From an uncultured Geobacteraceae bacterium (GTDB lineage: Bacteria > Desulfobacterota > Desulfuromonadia > Geobacterales > Pseudopelobacteraceae), in the NCBI GenBank assembly GCA_903879825.1, contig CAIRND010000646.1, forward strand, positions 1 through 29,712: a DNA stretch of 29,712 nucleotides, written 5' to 3'. Under the pieces are notes generated by a model. That model was not told the DNA's origin, ran no database searches, and worked only from the letters and a program-made list of their open reading frames with translations. Shown one piece after another: positions 15,627 to 23,791 of the stretch. Both the position numbers and the translations under genes were made by a program. Within the stretch, counting starts at the first letter, position 1. The number at the start of each line of letters is the position of its first letter.

Positions 15627-16781
15627 TTATGAAACTGGAAAAAGCACCGCATTAGTAAGTGGACATACGTAAGTATCCGGTTTTAATCGATCAAAAATTT
15701 CGTTTGCCCACAACATCACAACCATTTCACTGGTGCCTATGTTGGTAATGTCATGCGTCCAGCCTGGTACAGTTTCCACAATTTCAGGGTTTTCACCTGT
15801 GGTCACCAGCTCATACATCTGTCCAGTTTGCATATGCCTAAACTTGAACCGAGCCTCACCCTTGATCACCAAAAACTTTTCTGTCTTGCTATGGTGATAG
15901 TGACCGCCCCGAGTAATACCGGGATGCGCGGTGAAATAAGAAAACTGACCGGTATCAGGCGTCTTGAGCATCTCAACAAACACTCCGCGCGAATCGGTGT
16001 GCTTCGGCACCTCGTACGAAAACAGCTCTACCGGCAGGTAGCTCATGTAAGTGGCATACAATGCACGCACAAGCCCGGTACCTACATGCTCGCTCATGAG
16101 CGTCGTGCGACTGCTCTTAAAAGCCTGAATCTGCCTTGCCAGCTCTCCCAATGATGTAGTATACTGGGGCACCACCTGGGCAAAACCATCTGAATTCACA
16201 GCAGCATCGGCACCATCCATCAGTTGCACAAAGCGCTCAATAACATCGTCAATATACACCAACGTGATCAGTGCTGCCGGATCATTAACCTGAACAGGTA
16301 GACCGCGCGCTATGTTATAGCAAAAGGTCGCCACCACCGAGTTATAATTAGTCTTGCACCATTTGCCAAACACATTAGGCAAACGGAAAATATGTACCGG
16401 TACATTGTTGGTGCATGCAAGAGCAAACAAAGCGTCTTCAGCAGCGCGTTTACTTTGCCCATAATGGTTGTTAGAAGAAGCCTGGGTAGACGAGGTATAC
16501 ACAATCGGCACTGGCTTCCCAGTGGCCTCTCCCACCGCCCCAACAGCATGACAAAGCGCCTGCGTCAAATCAACATTGCCCGACACAAACTCCTGCGGGT
16601 CTTGAGGACGATTGACGCCTGCCAGATGAAATACAAAACTTACTCCCTGCAACAACGCTGGCAATTGGGCAACGTCATCGCTACGAGTAAAGCACACAAC
16701 CTGTACATCTTTCCTCTCAGTCAGGTGTAGCCGCAAGTTTTTGCCAACAAAGCCGTTGGCCCCAGTGATCAGTATTTTCAT
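15627..16781 (-). CDS. UDP-sugar 4-reductase FnlB (CapF), reductase plus cupin
   Basis: 384 residues from the ATG at 16781, four bases after the fnlA stop; a longer frame to 16814 overlaps fnlA and is less likely. The N-terminal extended-SDR domain opens KILITGANGFVGKNL. The C-terminal cupin begins near HTDSRGVFVEMLK, with TRGGHYHHSKTEKFLVIKG supplying metal-binding histidines, and ends with VMLWANEIFDRLKPDTYV. This two-domain layout is diagnostic of CapF/FnlB. The cupin epimerises the C3 position of the 4-keto intermediate and the SDR domain reduces C4 with NADPH to give UDP-N-acetyl-L-talosamine/pneumosamine-type products. Confidence 0.93.
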   Translation of the reverse strand: MKILITGANGFVGKNLRLHLTERKDVQVVCFTRSDDVAQLPALLQGVSFVFHLAGVNRPQDPQEFVSGNVDLTQALCHAVGAVGEATGKPVPIVYTSSTQASSNNHYGQSKRAAEDALFALACTNNVPVHIFRLPNVFGKWCKTNYNSVVATFCYNIARGLPVQVNDPAALITLVYIDDVIERFVQLMDGADAAVNSDGFAQVVPQYTTSLGELARQIQAFKSSRTTLMSEHVGTGLVRALYATYMSYLPVELFSYEVPKHTDSRGVFVEMLKTPDTGQFSYFTAHPGITRGGHYHHSKTEKFLVIKGEARFKFRHMQTGQMYELVTTGENPEIVETVPGWTHDITNIGTSEMVVMLWANEIFDRLKPDTYVCPLTNAVLFPVS

Positions 16782-16785
16782 AAAC

Positions 16786-17829
16786 CTAATTTTCTGCCAA
16801 AGCATATTCTCCACTCACAATTCGCTGCATGAATTTTAACTTGAGCAACAAAGTTTTCATGCCATCAACATCCAGCCTGGTCGTGTTATGTGAGTTGTAA
16901 TCTTCACCATGCGAACTTATTGTATTGCGCTGCTCACCTTTCTCGACATATTTATCATAATTCAGATCGCGCGCATCAGGCGGAACACGAAAATAATTGC
17001 CCATATCTTGAGCACAGGCCATTTCTTCACGACCCAGAAGTGCCTCAAACAACTTTTCACCATGACGGGTGCCAATGGTATGTACCTCATAATCTGGCTT
17101 GTCCATCAACTCTAAAATTGCCTGGATAAGCACCTTCACTGTAGCCGCTGGTGCCTTTTGTACAAAAATATCTCCATTGTTACCGTTTTCAAATGCATAG
17201 AGCACTAGATCTACGGCATCAGCCAATGTCATCATAAAACGCGTCATGAATGGGTCTGTGACCGTAATGGGCTTGCCAGCCATCACCTGTTCTACAAAGA
17301 GCGGGATCACAGAACCTCGTGATGCCATAACATTGCCATAACGCGTGCCGCAAATCACCGTACTGGTGTTTTCCAGATTACGGCTAGTCGCTACCATAAC
17401 TTTTTCCATCATGGCTTTGCTGATACCCATAGCGTTGATGGGATACACCGCTTTGTCAGTACTCAAACAAACTACGCGCTTAACACCGGATGCTATGGCC
17501 GCTTCAAGCACGTTTTCAGTACCCAGTACATTGGTACGAACCGCTTGCATGGGGTAAAATTCACAAGAGGGCACTTGCTTGAGTGCTGCAGCATGAAAAA
17601 CATAGTCAACACCCCTTATGGCTGATATTACACTTCTTGCATCGCGCACATCCCCGATATAAAACTTTAGTTTTGCATGCATATAACGCTTGCGCATGTC
17701 ATCCTGTTTTTTCTCATCCCGACTGAAAATACGGATTTCAGCAATATCAGTATCCAGGAAGCGCTTAAGTACTGCATTTCCAAATGACCCTGTTCCCCCC
17801 GTGATCAGCAGCTTTTTTCCTTGAAACAT
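16786..17829 (-). CDS. UDP-GlcNAc 4,6-dehydratase/5-epimerase FnlA (CapE)
   Basis: 347 residues, the normal length. The nucleotide-binding GGTGSFGNAVL is near the N-terminus. RIFSRDEKKQDDMR, AAALKQVPSCEFYPMQAV and LSTDKAVYPINAMGISKAMM follow, the last with the Met-x3-Lys active site typical of CapE/FlaA1 enzymes rather than Tyr-x3-Lys. CGTRYGNVMASRGSVIPLF and GTRHGEKLFEALL are also conserved. It converts UDP-GlcNAc to the 4-keto-6-deoxy-L-talo/arabino sugar, the first step to UDP-L-FucNAc. It is distinct from the WbpM-type dehydratase at the right edge, so the locus has two separate 4-keto sugar branches. It follows the preceding glycosyltransferase by 30 bp. Confidence 0.94.
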   Translation of the reverse strand: MFQGKKLLITGGTGSFGNAVLKRFLDTDIAEIRIFSRDEKKQDDMRKRYMHAKLKFYIGDVRDARSVISAIRGVDYVFHAAALKQVPSCEFYPMQAVRTNVLGTENVLEAAIASGVKRVVCLSTDKAVYPINAMGISKAMMEKVMVATSRNLENTSTVICGTRYGNVMASRGSVIPLFVEQVMAGKPITVTDPFMTRFMMTLADAVDLVLYAFENGNNGDIFVQKAPAATVKVLIQAILELMDKPDYEVHTIGTRHGEKLFEALLGREEMACAQDMGNYFRVPPDARDLNYDKYVEKGEQRNTISSHGEDYNSHNTTRLDVDGMKTLLLKLKFMQRIVSGEYALAEN

Positions 17830-17859
17830 AATTTATATGTTAATTGCTTGTTAGTATTT

Positions 17860-19014
17860 TCAACAGGATTTTTTTAAAAAAGCAGGCATTTCAACAACAA
17901 GTTCCTTATCAAGTTTATTAAGAATTGCTCTACCATCAACTTTTTGATTAAGTCCCAGTCGAATTATAGCTTTGGCAATATCTTGAGGAGAATTTTCGTC
18001 GTAAAACTCAACATACTGACCTATTGCAGAGGTTTCCACCACTTTAATGCGAGCACTGACAACTTGCAAACCATGAGCCATATACAACAAAATCTTTGAA
18101 GGATAACAGGTATCACTTAACGCTATATCAGGATTCTGCGTACTCAATCCAATATGGCAAGTGTGTAAAAATTCTTTAAACTCATGTTCCGGTAACAAAC
18201 CATCGTAGGTGATCTTTGCAGAAGATCTATCATTAACGTTCGCAATCATTTCTATAATATTTTCTACATCCTGATCTGACCCAAAACCAAGAATATGAAC
18301 ATGATAGATATCTGGCAAAAAGAGACCCGCATTAATAGCCGCTAGAGCCCCACCTTTTCTAAGATCGAAAGTACCAGAGTAGACCACATGAATTAGCTGC
18401 CTAGGGCAATGCTGAATCGAAATATCTGAAACGCTGTATGCACCGTGAATTAAAAGGTATGGAAGATTATTTTTGTTAACTAAGGTGTTCAATAAAGCAG
18501 AAGGGAAAATGAATGCATCGGCATTATTGAATGATTTGTATTCAAAGCATTGCATCCGTGACGAACAATCAACAGCATCCTGATAGATCTCTTCAACCTC
18601 AAGAATGACCTTGAAACCCCGAATTCGCTTTGCAAAATTGATAAGATTGCGAAAACCAAGAGAGTGATAAACTAAGATTAGTTCATCTTTCTTGACATGT
18701 CGCATCACGTAAATAAATAACAAAAGATAATGAAGAAGATAATCCAAAGCATGCCGCAATCGACTTCCTCTACCCAATGTCATGAACAATCGAAGCGAAT
18801 TTTGCTCATCTAATTTTAGTTTTTTGCCCAACAGTACTTGAGATTTACGCGTAATGCACGGGGAAACAATACAAACATCATATCCGCATCTGTTAAGGAC
18901 ATGGCATATATAATCCATCTTGTTTTTTGCTGCCGGCGAAAAAGATCGATCCTCCTGTTCATTTAATTGTGAATCATAGTATCCAAAATACTTAATTGTA
19001 TTTTTTACACTCAT
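17860..19014 (-). CDS. Glycosyltransferase-like protein, GT-B fold
   Basis: 384 residues from the ATG at 19014, chosen because a strong GGAGG Shine-Dalgarno (19021-19025) sits six bases upstream; a longer frame reaches 19044. The N-terminus NTIKYFGYYDSQ is followed by a GT4-like first domain (KMDYICHVLNRCGYDVCIVS). The second domain has LIHVVYSGTFDLRKGGALAA, FKEFLHTCHIGLSTQNPD and YPSKILLYMAHGLQVVSAR, a weak version of the usual donor-site region in which the second Glu is not obvious. It is a probable sugar transferase with unknown substrate. A good promoter-like sequence lies about 75 bp upstream, so transcription may restart here for fnlABC. Confidence 0.75.
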   Translation of the reverse strand: MSVKNTIKYFGYYDSQLNEQEDRSFSPAAKNKMDYICHVLNRCGYDVCIVSPCITRKSQVLLGKKLKLDEQNSLRLFMTLGRGSRLRHALDYLLHYLLLFIYVMRHVKKDELILVYHSLGFRNLINFAKRIRGFKVILEVEEIYQDAVDCSSRMQCFEYKSFNNADAFIFPSALLNTLVNKNNLPYLLIHGAYSVSDISIQHCPRQLIHVVYSGTFDLRKGGALAAINAGLFLPDIYHVHILGFGSDQDVENIIEMIANVNDRSSAKITYDGLLPEHEFKEFLHTCHIGLSTQNPDIALSDTCYPSKILLYMAHGLQVVSARIKVVETSAIGQYVEFYDENSPQDIAKAIIRLGLNQKVDGRAILNKLDKELVVEMPAFLKKSC

Positions 19015-19020
19015 AGCAAT

Positions 19021-19025
19021 CCTCC
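19021..19025 (-). promoter_or_regulatory. Strong RBS deciding the 19014 start
   Basis: GGAGG on the minus strand lies six bases before the ATG at 19014. It is one of the few textbook Shine-Dalgarno sites in this window and favours the shorter form of the GT-B gene over the start at 19044. Confidence 0.7.
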
Positions 19026-19086
19026 ATGACTTTGAGAATAACAAGAAAGCGTAACTATTGTGAGCAATTCAAAAAGCATATTTACG

Positions 19087-19115
19087 AGTATACTTGATTA
19101 AGTTATTTATAACAA
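19087..19115 (-). promoter_or_regulatory. Candidate sigma-70-type promoter
   Basis: On the minus strand TTGTTA (19115-19110, 4 of 6 to TTGACA) is separated by exactly 17 bp from TATACT (19092-19087, 5 of 6 to TATAAT). It lies in the 224-bp gap before the GT-B gene starting at 19014, leaving a leader of about 65 bases. It could drive that gene and fnlABC. The region is AT-rich, so chance matches are possible, and the sigma-factor consensus of the host is not known. Confidence 0.4.
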
Positions 19116-19268
19116 AAGGATATTGCGAATAAAATCTATATGTAGTACTTTTGCAGTTAATACATGGATACAATTAGTTTGGGTATTCACTAATTGATTT
19201 TTTGGATTTCTCAATATAATAATACGATAAAGTTACGAATAATTAAGATAATAATAAAAGGTCGTGAT

Positions 19269-20204
19269 CTAATTCAAAGGGATTTTTTTAGAAATATATA
19301 ATGAAATATTCTTTATTTTTTTTCTTGTTTCGCCATCTAACTTATAATAAAAACGCTGACTTTGTATAAAAGAATACAATTTATGAGGATTTGGCATAAT
19401 CTCAATGAATACAGACTTTATATTATTTCTTTGTATTCTCACATTATAAGCATTTAAAATAATTGAAGACCGTTGAAAACCCTCTAAAACCTTATTCAAA
19501 GACTCAATTGTTAATCGATTCACAGATATATAATGCCAAAATATAAGCTTCTCATCATACCATAACATATATCCAGCCAAGAGATACCATTTACAAATTT
19601 CAGTATCATCCCCCGCTAACATTTCATTTCCTTTTCTGCCAGACAAAATCAAATCATACTTTATCATAGTTTGTTTTATAACTATCGCCCTTAACACCAT
19701 TCCGGCGCCCCAGACATATCCTCTACTGGATATATCACCACTACATTGTGACTGTACACCGACGGCGTAACTTGATGCATTTGAATAAAACCAAACCGGG
19801 AGGTCTATATCTGATTTAGGAATACCACATCCACCTAAAACACCTATTGAACTATTTTTTTTCATAATCAGATATGACTGAAAAATATAATTTTTTTCAA
19901 GCCAATTATCATCATCACAAAATATTATAATATCATATATAGAATCATTAACACCTTTTTTTCTCGCGGCGCCCAATCCTTTTTCATGTTCTACAGTAAC
20001 CTTATACCCGATAGATTTTGCTTGAAACAAAATCGAAACATTGTTAGCAACTTGCGAAGTCATATCCGTGCTGTCATTATCCACAACGATAACTTCCCAT
20101 GCAATATTTTTAGGCAGATCTTGTTGCAATAAGAAATCCAGTGTTCTTGGCAATCTCTTTTCGCTATTGTAACAGCACACAATTACGCTAACACCTTCTT
20201 TCAT
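19269..20204 (-). CDS. Glycosyltransferase family 2 (GT-A fold)
   Basis: 311 residues. GVSVIVCCYNSEKRLPRTLD is followed by WEVIVVDNDSTDMT, and the metal-binding motif appears in IIIFCDDDNWLE (DxD type). GGCGIPKSDIDLPVWF and the later GNEMLAGDDTEICKW stretch, which provides the catalytic-base region, resemble GT2 proteins of O-antigen loci. It is a cytoplasmic inverting transferase with unknown donor. It is flanked by AT-rich gaps of more than 200 bp on both sides, in the most AT-rich part of the window. Confidence 0.88.
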   Translation of the reverse strand: MKEGVSVIVCCYNSEKRLPRTLDFLLQQDLPKNIAWEVIVVDNDSTDMTSQVANNVSILFQAKSIGYKVTVEHEKGLGAARKKGVNDSIYDIIIFCDDDNWLEKNYIFQSYLIMKKNSSIGVLGGCGIPKSDIDLPVWFYSNASSYAVGVQSQCSGDISSRGYVWGAGMVLRAIVIKQTMIKYDLILSGRKGNEMLAGDDTEICKWYLLAGYMLWYDEKLIFWHYISVNRLTIESLNKVLEGFQRSSIILNAYNVRIQRNNIKSVFIEIMPNPHKLYSFIQSQRFYYKLDGETRKKIKNISLYISKKIPLN

Positions 20205-20415
20205 ATCACTATATTTAATCTATCTGTTATTTTATCATAACGGATTAATTTACAAGACAAAATATACACACAGCATAAAATATATCAAGAATTTATTCAA
20301 AATTAATCTGCGCTATAGTTTTAGCAACTTATCTTTGAAAACCGATTGCCATAGATTTACCATAATCTTTTGTAATGCTGATCTATGACGCAAGTACTGA
20401 AAGCAGTAATACCAG

Positions 20416-21279
20416 TCAGTTTTTTAATAATTTCAAACCACCATATACAGCCCTAAGTACGGAGGCGAAACACAATGATATATTATTTTTTTTACTAATC
20501 AACTTAACATAATACTTTTTAAGTTTAAATGGGATGAGGTTAGGAACGTCACATTCGATATAATTTATATTATTGAATTTTTTTTTAACACTTTCACGTT
20601 CTTCAAATGGGTTTATGTTCATTTTTTGTAAATACATATAAAACGGACCGCTTTCAGTATCAACAGGAGACTCATGACTCATTATAATATTATCATAAAC
20701 CCCAACATGCAAGTCGCTACACTTATAGTACCATAAATACTCAAGGCCCCAGGTTGAAATAGATATATCAAAATAATTGTAAATATTCAGAAGCGCTTTT
20801 TGACTAAAGAAAGGCGCCATAACCTCAACGAATGTTGTTTCTCTCCATCCATTACTACTGTCTATATTTTTTAAAAAGGGCCATGTAACATTAGCATTAT
20901 CTTTTAGTGATGCTTGATATATACCTCTTTTCTCATTTTTACCACTCTTAAAGAGCCAAATAATATTATTATAATGTATAGAAATATCAGGATCAAAAAA
21001 TGCAAATACATCGCAATTCAAAAAAACTTTATATTCATCAAGAAATAATTTAGCTGCATGATATTTTGAATATCCGCCTTCAAGCACCCACCATTCATCA
21101 TGAATTATAAAGTCATTATTTTTATATAATGACAAAACAACTATAATATCTGAAGAAACGAAATATTCTTTAAGACATAATGGCAATTTACTACCACATC
21201 TTACAAACAAAAGATTACTGCCTTGTAATTTCCCTTTTTTTCTGATTTGAATTGAATTGCTATTCAAATTTATACACAT
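20416..21279 (-). CDS. DUF707-like putative glycosyltransferase
   Basis: 287 residues. SNLLFVRCGSKLPLCL opens the domain. FAFFDPDISIHYNNIIWLF follows with a D-x-D, then FVEVMAPFFSQKALLN, ISTWGLEYLWYY, VGVYDNIIMSHESPVDTESG and a final Y-N-P-F-E-E-type stretch. This order (RCG, D-D-x, FVEVMxPxFS, WGLDxxW, H-x-x-PV) is what I know from the DUF707 family (PF05212), thought to be GT-A-like. The exact reaction is unknown. The ATG at 21279 has no RBS and is immediately next to the putative end of the decayed ISL3 element, so the native upstream region may have been lost. Codon use is extremely AT-rich. Confidence 0.68.
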   Translation of the reverse strand: MCINLNSNSIQIRKKGKLQGSNLLFVRCGSKLPLCLKEYFVSSDIIVVLSLYKNNDFIIHDEWWVLEGGYSKYHAAKLFLDEYKVFLNCDVFAFFDPDISIHYNNIIWLFKSGKNEKRGIYQASLKDNANVTWPFLKNIDSSNGWRETTFVEVMAPFFSQKALLNIYNYFDISISTWGLEYLWYYKCSDLHVGVYDNIIMSHESPVDTESGPFYMYLQKMNINPFEERESVKKKFNNINYIECDVPNLIPFKLKKYYVKLISKKNNISLCFASVLRAVYGGLKLLKN

Positions 21280-21303
21280 GGCATTTCGCGGAATTTAATG
21301 GAA
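21280..21303. repeat. Possible terminal inverted repeat of the ISL3 relic
   Basis: GGCATTTCGCGGAATTTAAT, just beyond the 3' end of the ISL3 transposase relic, resembles the GGCTCTTCGCGGAA-like ends of ISL3 elements. The partner end is missing, because the 5' part of the element is gone. The assignment rests on similarity recalled from the family and on position only. Confidence 0.35.
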
Positions 21304-21328
21304 ACTAAATTTCATTTTACTGCACCCG

Positions 21329-21874
21329 CTATAGTTGCATTTCCAGCTTCCCACAATAAAAGAGGATTTTTATCCGGTAGCTCTCGAAACTCCTAAACCC
21401 TCTCGAATTTGCTTTTAAGAGCTGAATCTTGCTGTTGTTGGTCTCCGACACGGCGTTCGAGACTTTGTGTTTGAAGTAGTATATTATATTGCCCGTGTGA
21501 CGATCCATTAACTCCTTGCCCTTGATCATCTGCTTGAGGCTTCTCAACAAGGTCACAACAGTAGTCGATAAACACATCAGCCCTGAGTTCTGTCGGGGAT
21601 TTACAGAACTCTTGAAAGATATTTTTCAGCGCCCAAGCCACGCCGGTATGTAATTCGCAGTCATCAGCTCATCGAACCGTGTTCTTTGCGTTACCGTCAT
21701 GTTCTCGGGGTTACGTAGTAAGGTGAATTTAGAGCCGACCTAGCTTCTGTCTCCGCCTTTCTGTAGTTCTTGTGATTCCTGATAACGAACCTTGCTGACC
21801 GGTTGGTTAAGGGATTTACTGATATGGAGTCGTTCATGAACAATATCCGCCTTTACTAATAAAACAACAAATCA
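21329..21874 (-). pseudogene. Decayed ISL3-family transposase, C-terminal part
   Basis: Three minus-strand frames together rebuild the C-terminal third of an ISL3 transposase. The first has KADIVHERLHISKSLNQPVS, then an in-frame TAG (after GDRS), then LLRNPENMTVTQRTRFDELM. The second, after a one-base loss near 21645, has HTGVAWALKNIFQEF. The third, after another shift near 21560-21575, has SLKQMIKGKELMDRHTGNI and then SNAVSETNNSKIQLLKANSR, ending FYCGKLEMQL. The N-terminal zinc-ribbon and most of the DDE domain are missing. With one stop, two frameshifts and a large deletion it is long dead. It occupies the gap between a GT2 gene and the DUF707-like gene. Confidence 0.85.
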
Positions 21875-21895
21875 CTAAATACGTTTATACATAAT

Positions 21896-22804
21896 TCAAC
21901 ATATCTCAGGCTTTTTCGGACTCAGGAATGAATACAATAAATTTAGAGCTTTTTGTAATGGCCATTTATAATAAATCAAATAATTGACTATGCGACGTAA
22001 TAAAAACCTATTTCCGCGGCCATATTTATTATCGTTTAATTCATTCAAGTAATCAAGACCTTTTTGAATATCGACATTTTTAGAATGAATTTTTTTTTGT
22101 TTATTAATTGCATTTTTAAAGCCTTGCCACATTGCCACCCTATCTCGACTCATTGAGTCTAAACGAACTCTATAAATAGCCAATTCTTCCTTAATTAAAA
22201 CAACACTTTCCATCAATGGGAGAATCTTCATCCACATATCCCAATCTTCATGATTAGGCAATGCTTCATCAAATCTAATATGCACATCACTGAATAAAAA
22301 TGCTGGAAATAATGGTGAATGAATTGGTATACTAAGTTCGTGTTCCCAACGCATAGCCATATCAAGCACAGGTCGCTTCATAATAAACTCAATACTTTGT
22401 TCAGGTTTAATCAAATTATCAGGGTTTTCTTCAAATGAGAAGTAATAACTCGAATAAACCATTGCTTTTTTTCCTAAGCTAGATAAAGCTGCAATTTGCT
22501 TTTCAAACTTACCCGGAAGAAGGCGGTCATCCGCATCAAGAAACTGTATCCATTGACCTTTTGCAATATCTAAACCAGCATTCCTTGCTGATGATAAACC
22601 TCCATTCTTCTTAGAAACATATTGCACTCGGGAGTCTTGAGCACAAAGTGATTTAGCGATATAGTCAGTTTCATCAGTCGATCCGTCATTAACTATAATG
22701 GCTTCCCAATTTATATATGATTGTGTTTGCAATGAAGATATTGCCTCAAGCAAATAACATCCTTGTTGGTAACAGGGGACAATAACTGAAATTAAACAAT
22801 TCAT
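21896..22804 (-). CDS. Glycosyltransferase family 2 (GT-A fold)
   Basis: 302 residues. ISVIVPCYQQGCYLLEAI, WEAIIVNDGSTDETD and GLSSARNAGLDIAKG are followed by IQFLDADDRLLPGK with the DAD metal-binding motif: a canonical GT2 N-terminal domain. An acceptor region follows (LPNHEDWDMWMKIL, with the ED catalytic-base pair). The C-terminal 70 residues are basic and amphipathic, suggesting membrane association. It is separated by 10 bp from the preceding GT2 gene and probably co-transcribed. The substrate is unknown. Confidence 0.92.
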   Translation of the reverse strand: MNCLISVIVPCYQQGCYLLEAISSLQTQSYINWEAIIVNDGSTDETDYIAKSLCAQDSRVQYVSKKNGGLSSARNAGLDIAKGQWIQFLDADDRLLPGKFEKQIAALSSLGKKAMVYSSYYFSFEENPDNLIKPEQSIEFIMKRPVLDMAMRWEHELSIPIHSPLFPAFLFSDVHIRFDEALPNHEDWDMWMKILPLMESVVLIKEELAIYRVRLDSMSRDRVAMWQGFKNAINKQKKIHSKNVDIQKGLDYLNELNDNKYGRGNRFLLRRIVNYLIYYKWPLQKALNLLYSFLSPKKPEIC

Positions 22805-22814
22805 AGCTTGTTAA

Positions 22815-23777
22815 TTATAAAAACCAATTTTTTTTGACAAACATAATATGATTCAAAACAGATTTAATTTTAGGACGTAATACTTTTAGTACTAATAAGC
22901 GATATGGATCGCACCAGATTGCTTTTAATTTCATAAATCGGGAATCTCGTTTATTACCCATTAATGTATAAAGATTAGACCAATACATGTAGTCACTTGC
23001 GATAAGATGCTGAAAAATCTTTTGTTTTGATTTTACTTGAAATACAGCAGTATTATATTTTTCAAAACCTTCCAAACGGCGTTGAGTAGCGAGTACTTTA
23101 TATATTTCAGCAGCAAGTCTTTGTTTGAATAATTTATTAACAGATAATTGCTTATCATGTATTCGATAAGCAAGCAAGGAATTTGAAAGGTTTGCTATCT
23201 TACCAATTTCCGAGAGACGAAGCCACAAGTCATAATCCTGCGAGTAAGGACCTGCTAACTTCCGGTAACCTCCTATGCTTTTTACCGTTTGAGAGCGCAT
23301 CATCACAGTGGGGTGGCCAAACTGATTGCCTTCTTTGATCAGTTCTTTTTGTAAATTATCATTATCCGTTTTAAGCGCATGGTTACGGAGAATACATCCG
23401 CTCACGTCAATACAATCATACGAAGTTCCTAATAGCACCAAGTTTGGCTCATCAACCATGCGAGCAACCTGCTGAGCAAACCTATCTGGATACGACACAT
23501 CATCGGCATCCATCCTGGCCACATACTTGCCTTTAGCTTGCTTCAAAGCAAGATTCAGAGCATCCACCAGCCCGATGTTTTTCTCTACTTCAAGAATTTT
23601 AAGGCGTGGATCCGAAAATGACTTAAGGATGTTCAATGAATTATCGGTGGAAGCATCGTCTACTACGATAAACTCAAAATCCCGATAAGTTTGATTTAGA
23701 ATGGATTCAATGGCTTCACGCAGAAAATCCTGTCCATTATGAACGGACATAAGAACAGAAACAATTGGAGTGGGCAT
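22815..23777 (-). CDS. Glycosyltransferase family 2 (GT-A fold)
   Basis: 320 residues. PIVSVLMSVHNGQDFLREAI, FEFIVVDDASTDNSL, LNLALKQAKGKYVARMDADD and the DYDLWLRL acceptor-side motif are all typical of GT2 enzymes of O-antigen and capsule loci (WcaA/SpsA-like). The gene starts at ATG 23777, 14 bp after the methyltransferase stop, and ends 10 bp before the next GT2 gene, so the three genes look like one transcriptional unit. Donor and acceptor are unknown. Confidence 0.92.
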   Translation of the reverse strand: MPTPIVSVLMSVHNGQDFLREAIESILNQTYRDFEFIVVDDASTDNSLNILKSFSDPRLKILEVEKNIGLVDALNLALKQAKGKYVARMDADDVSYPDRFAQQVARMVDEPNLVLLGTSYDCIDVSGCILRNHALKTDNDNLQKELIKEGNQFGHPTVMMRSQTVKSIGGYRKLAGPYSQDYDLWLRLSEIGKIANLSNSLLAYRIHDKQLSVNKLFKQRLAAEIYKVLATQRRLEGFEKYNTAVFQVKSKQKIFQHLIASDYMYWSNLYTLMGNKRDSRFMKLKAIWCDPYRLLVLKVLRPKIKSVLNHIMFVKKNWFL

Positions 23778-23791
23778 CTTTGCAAGTAAAT

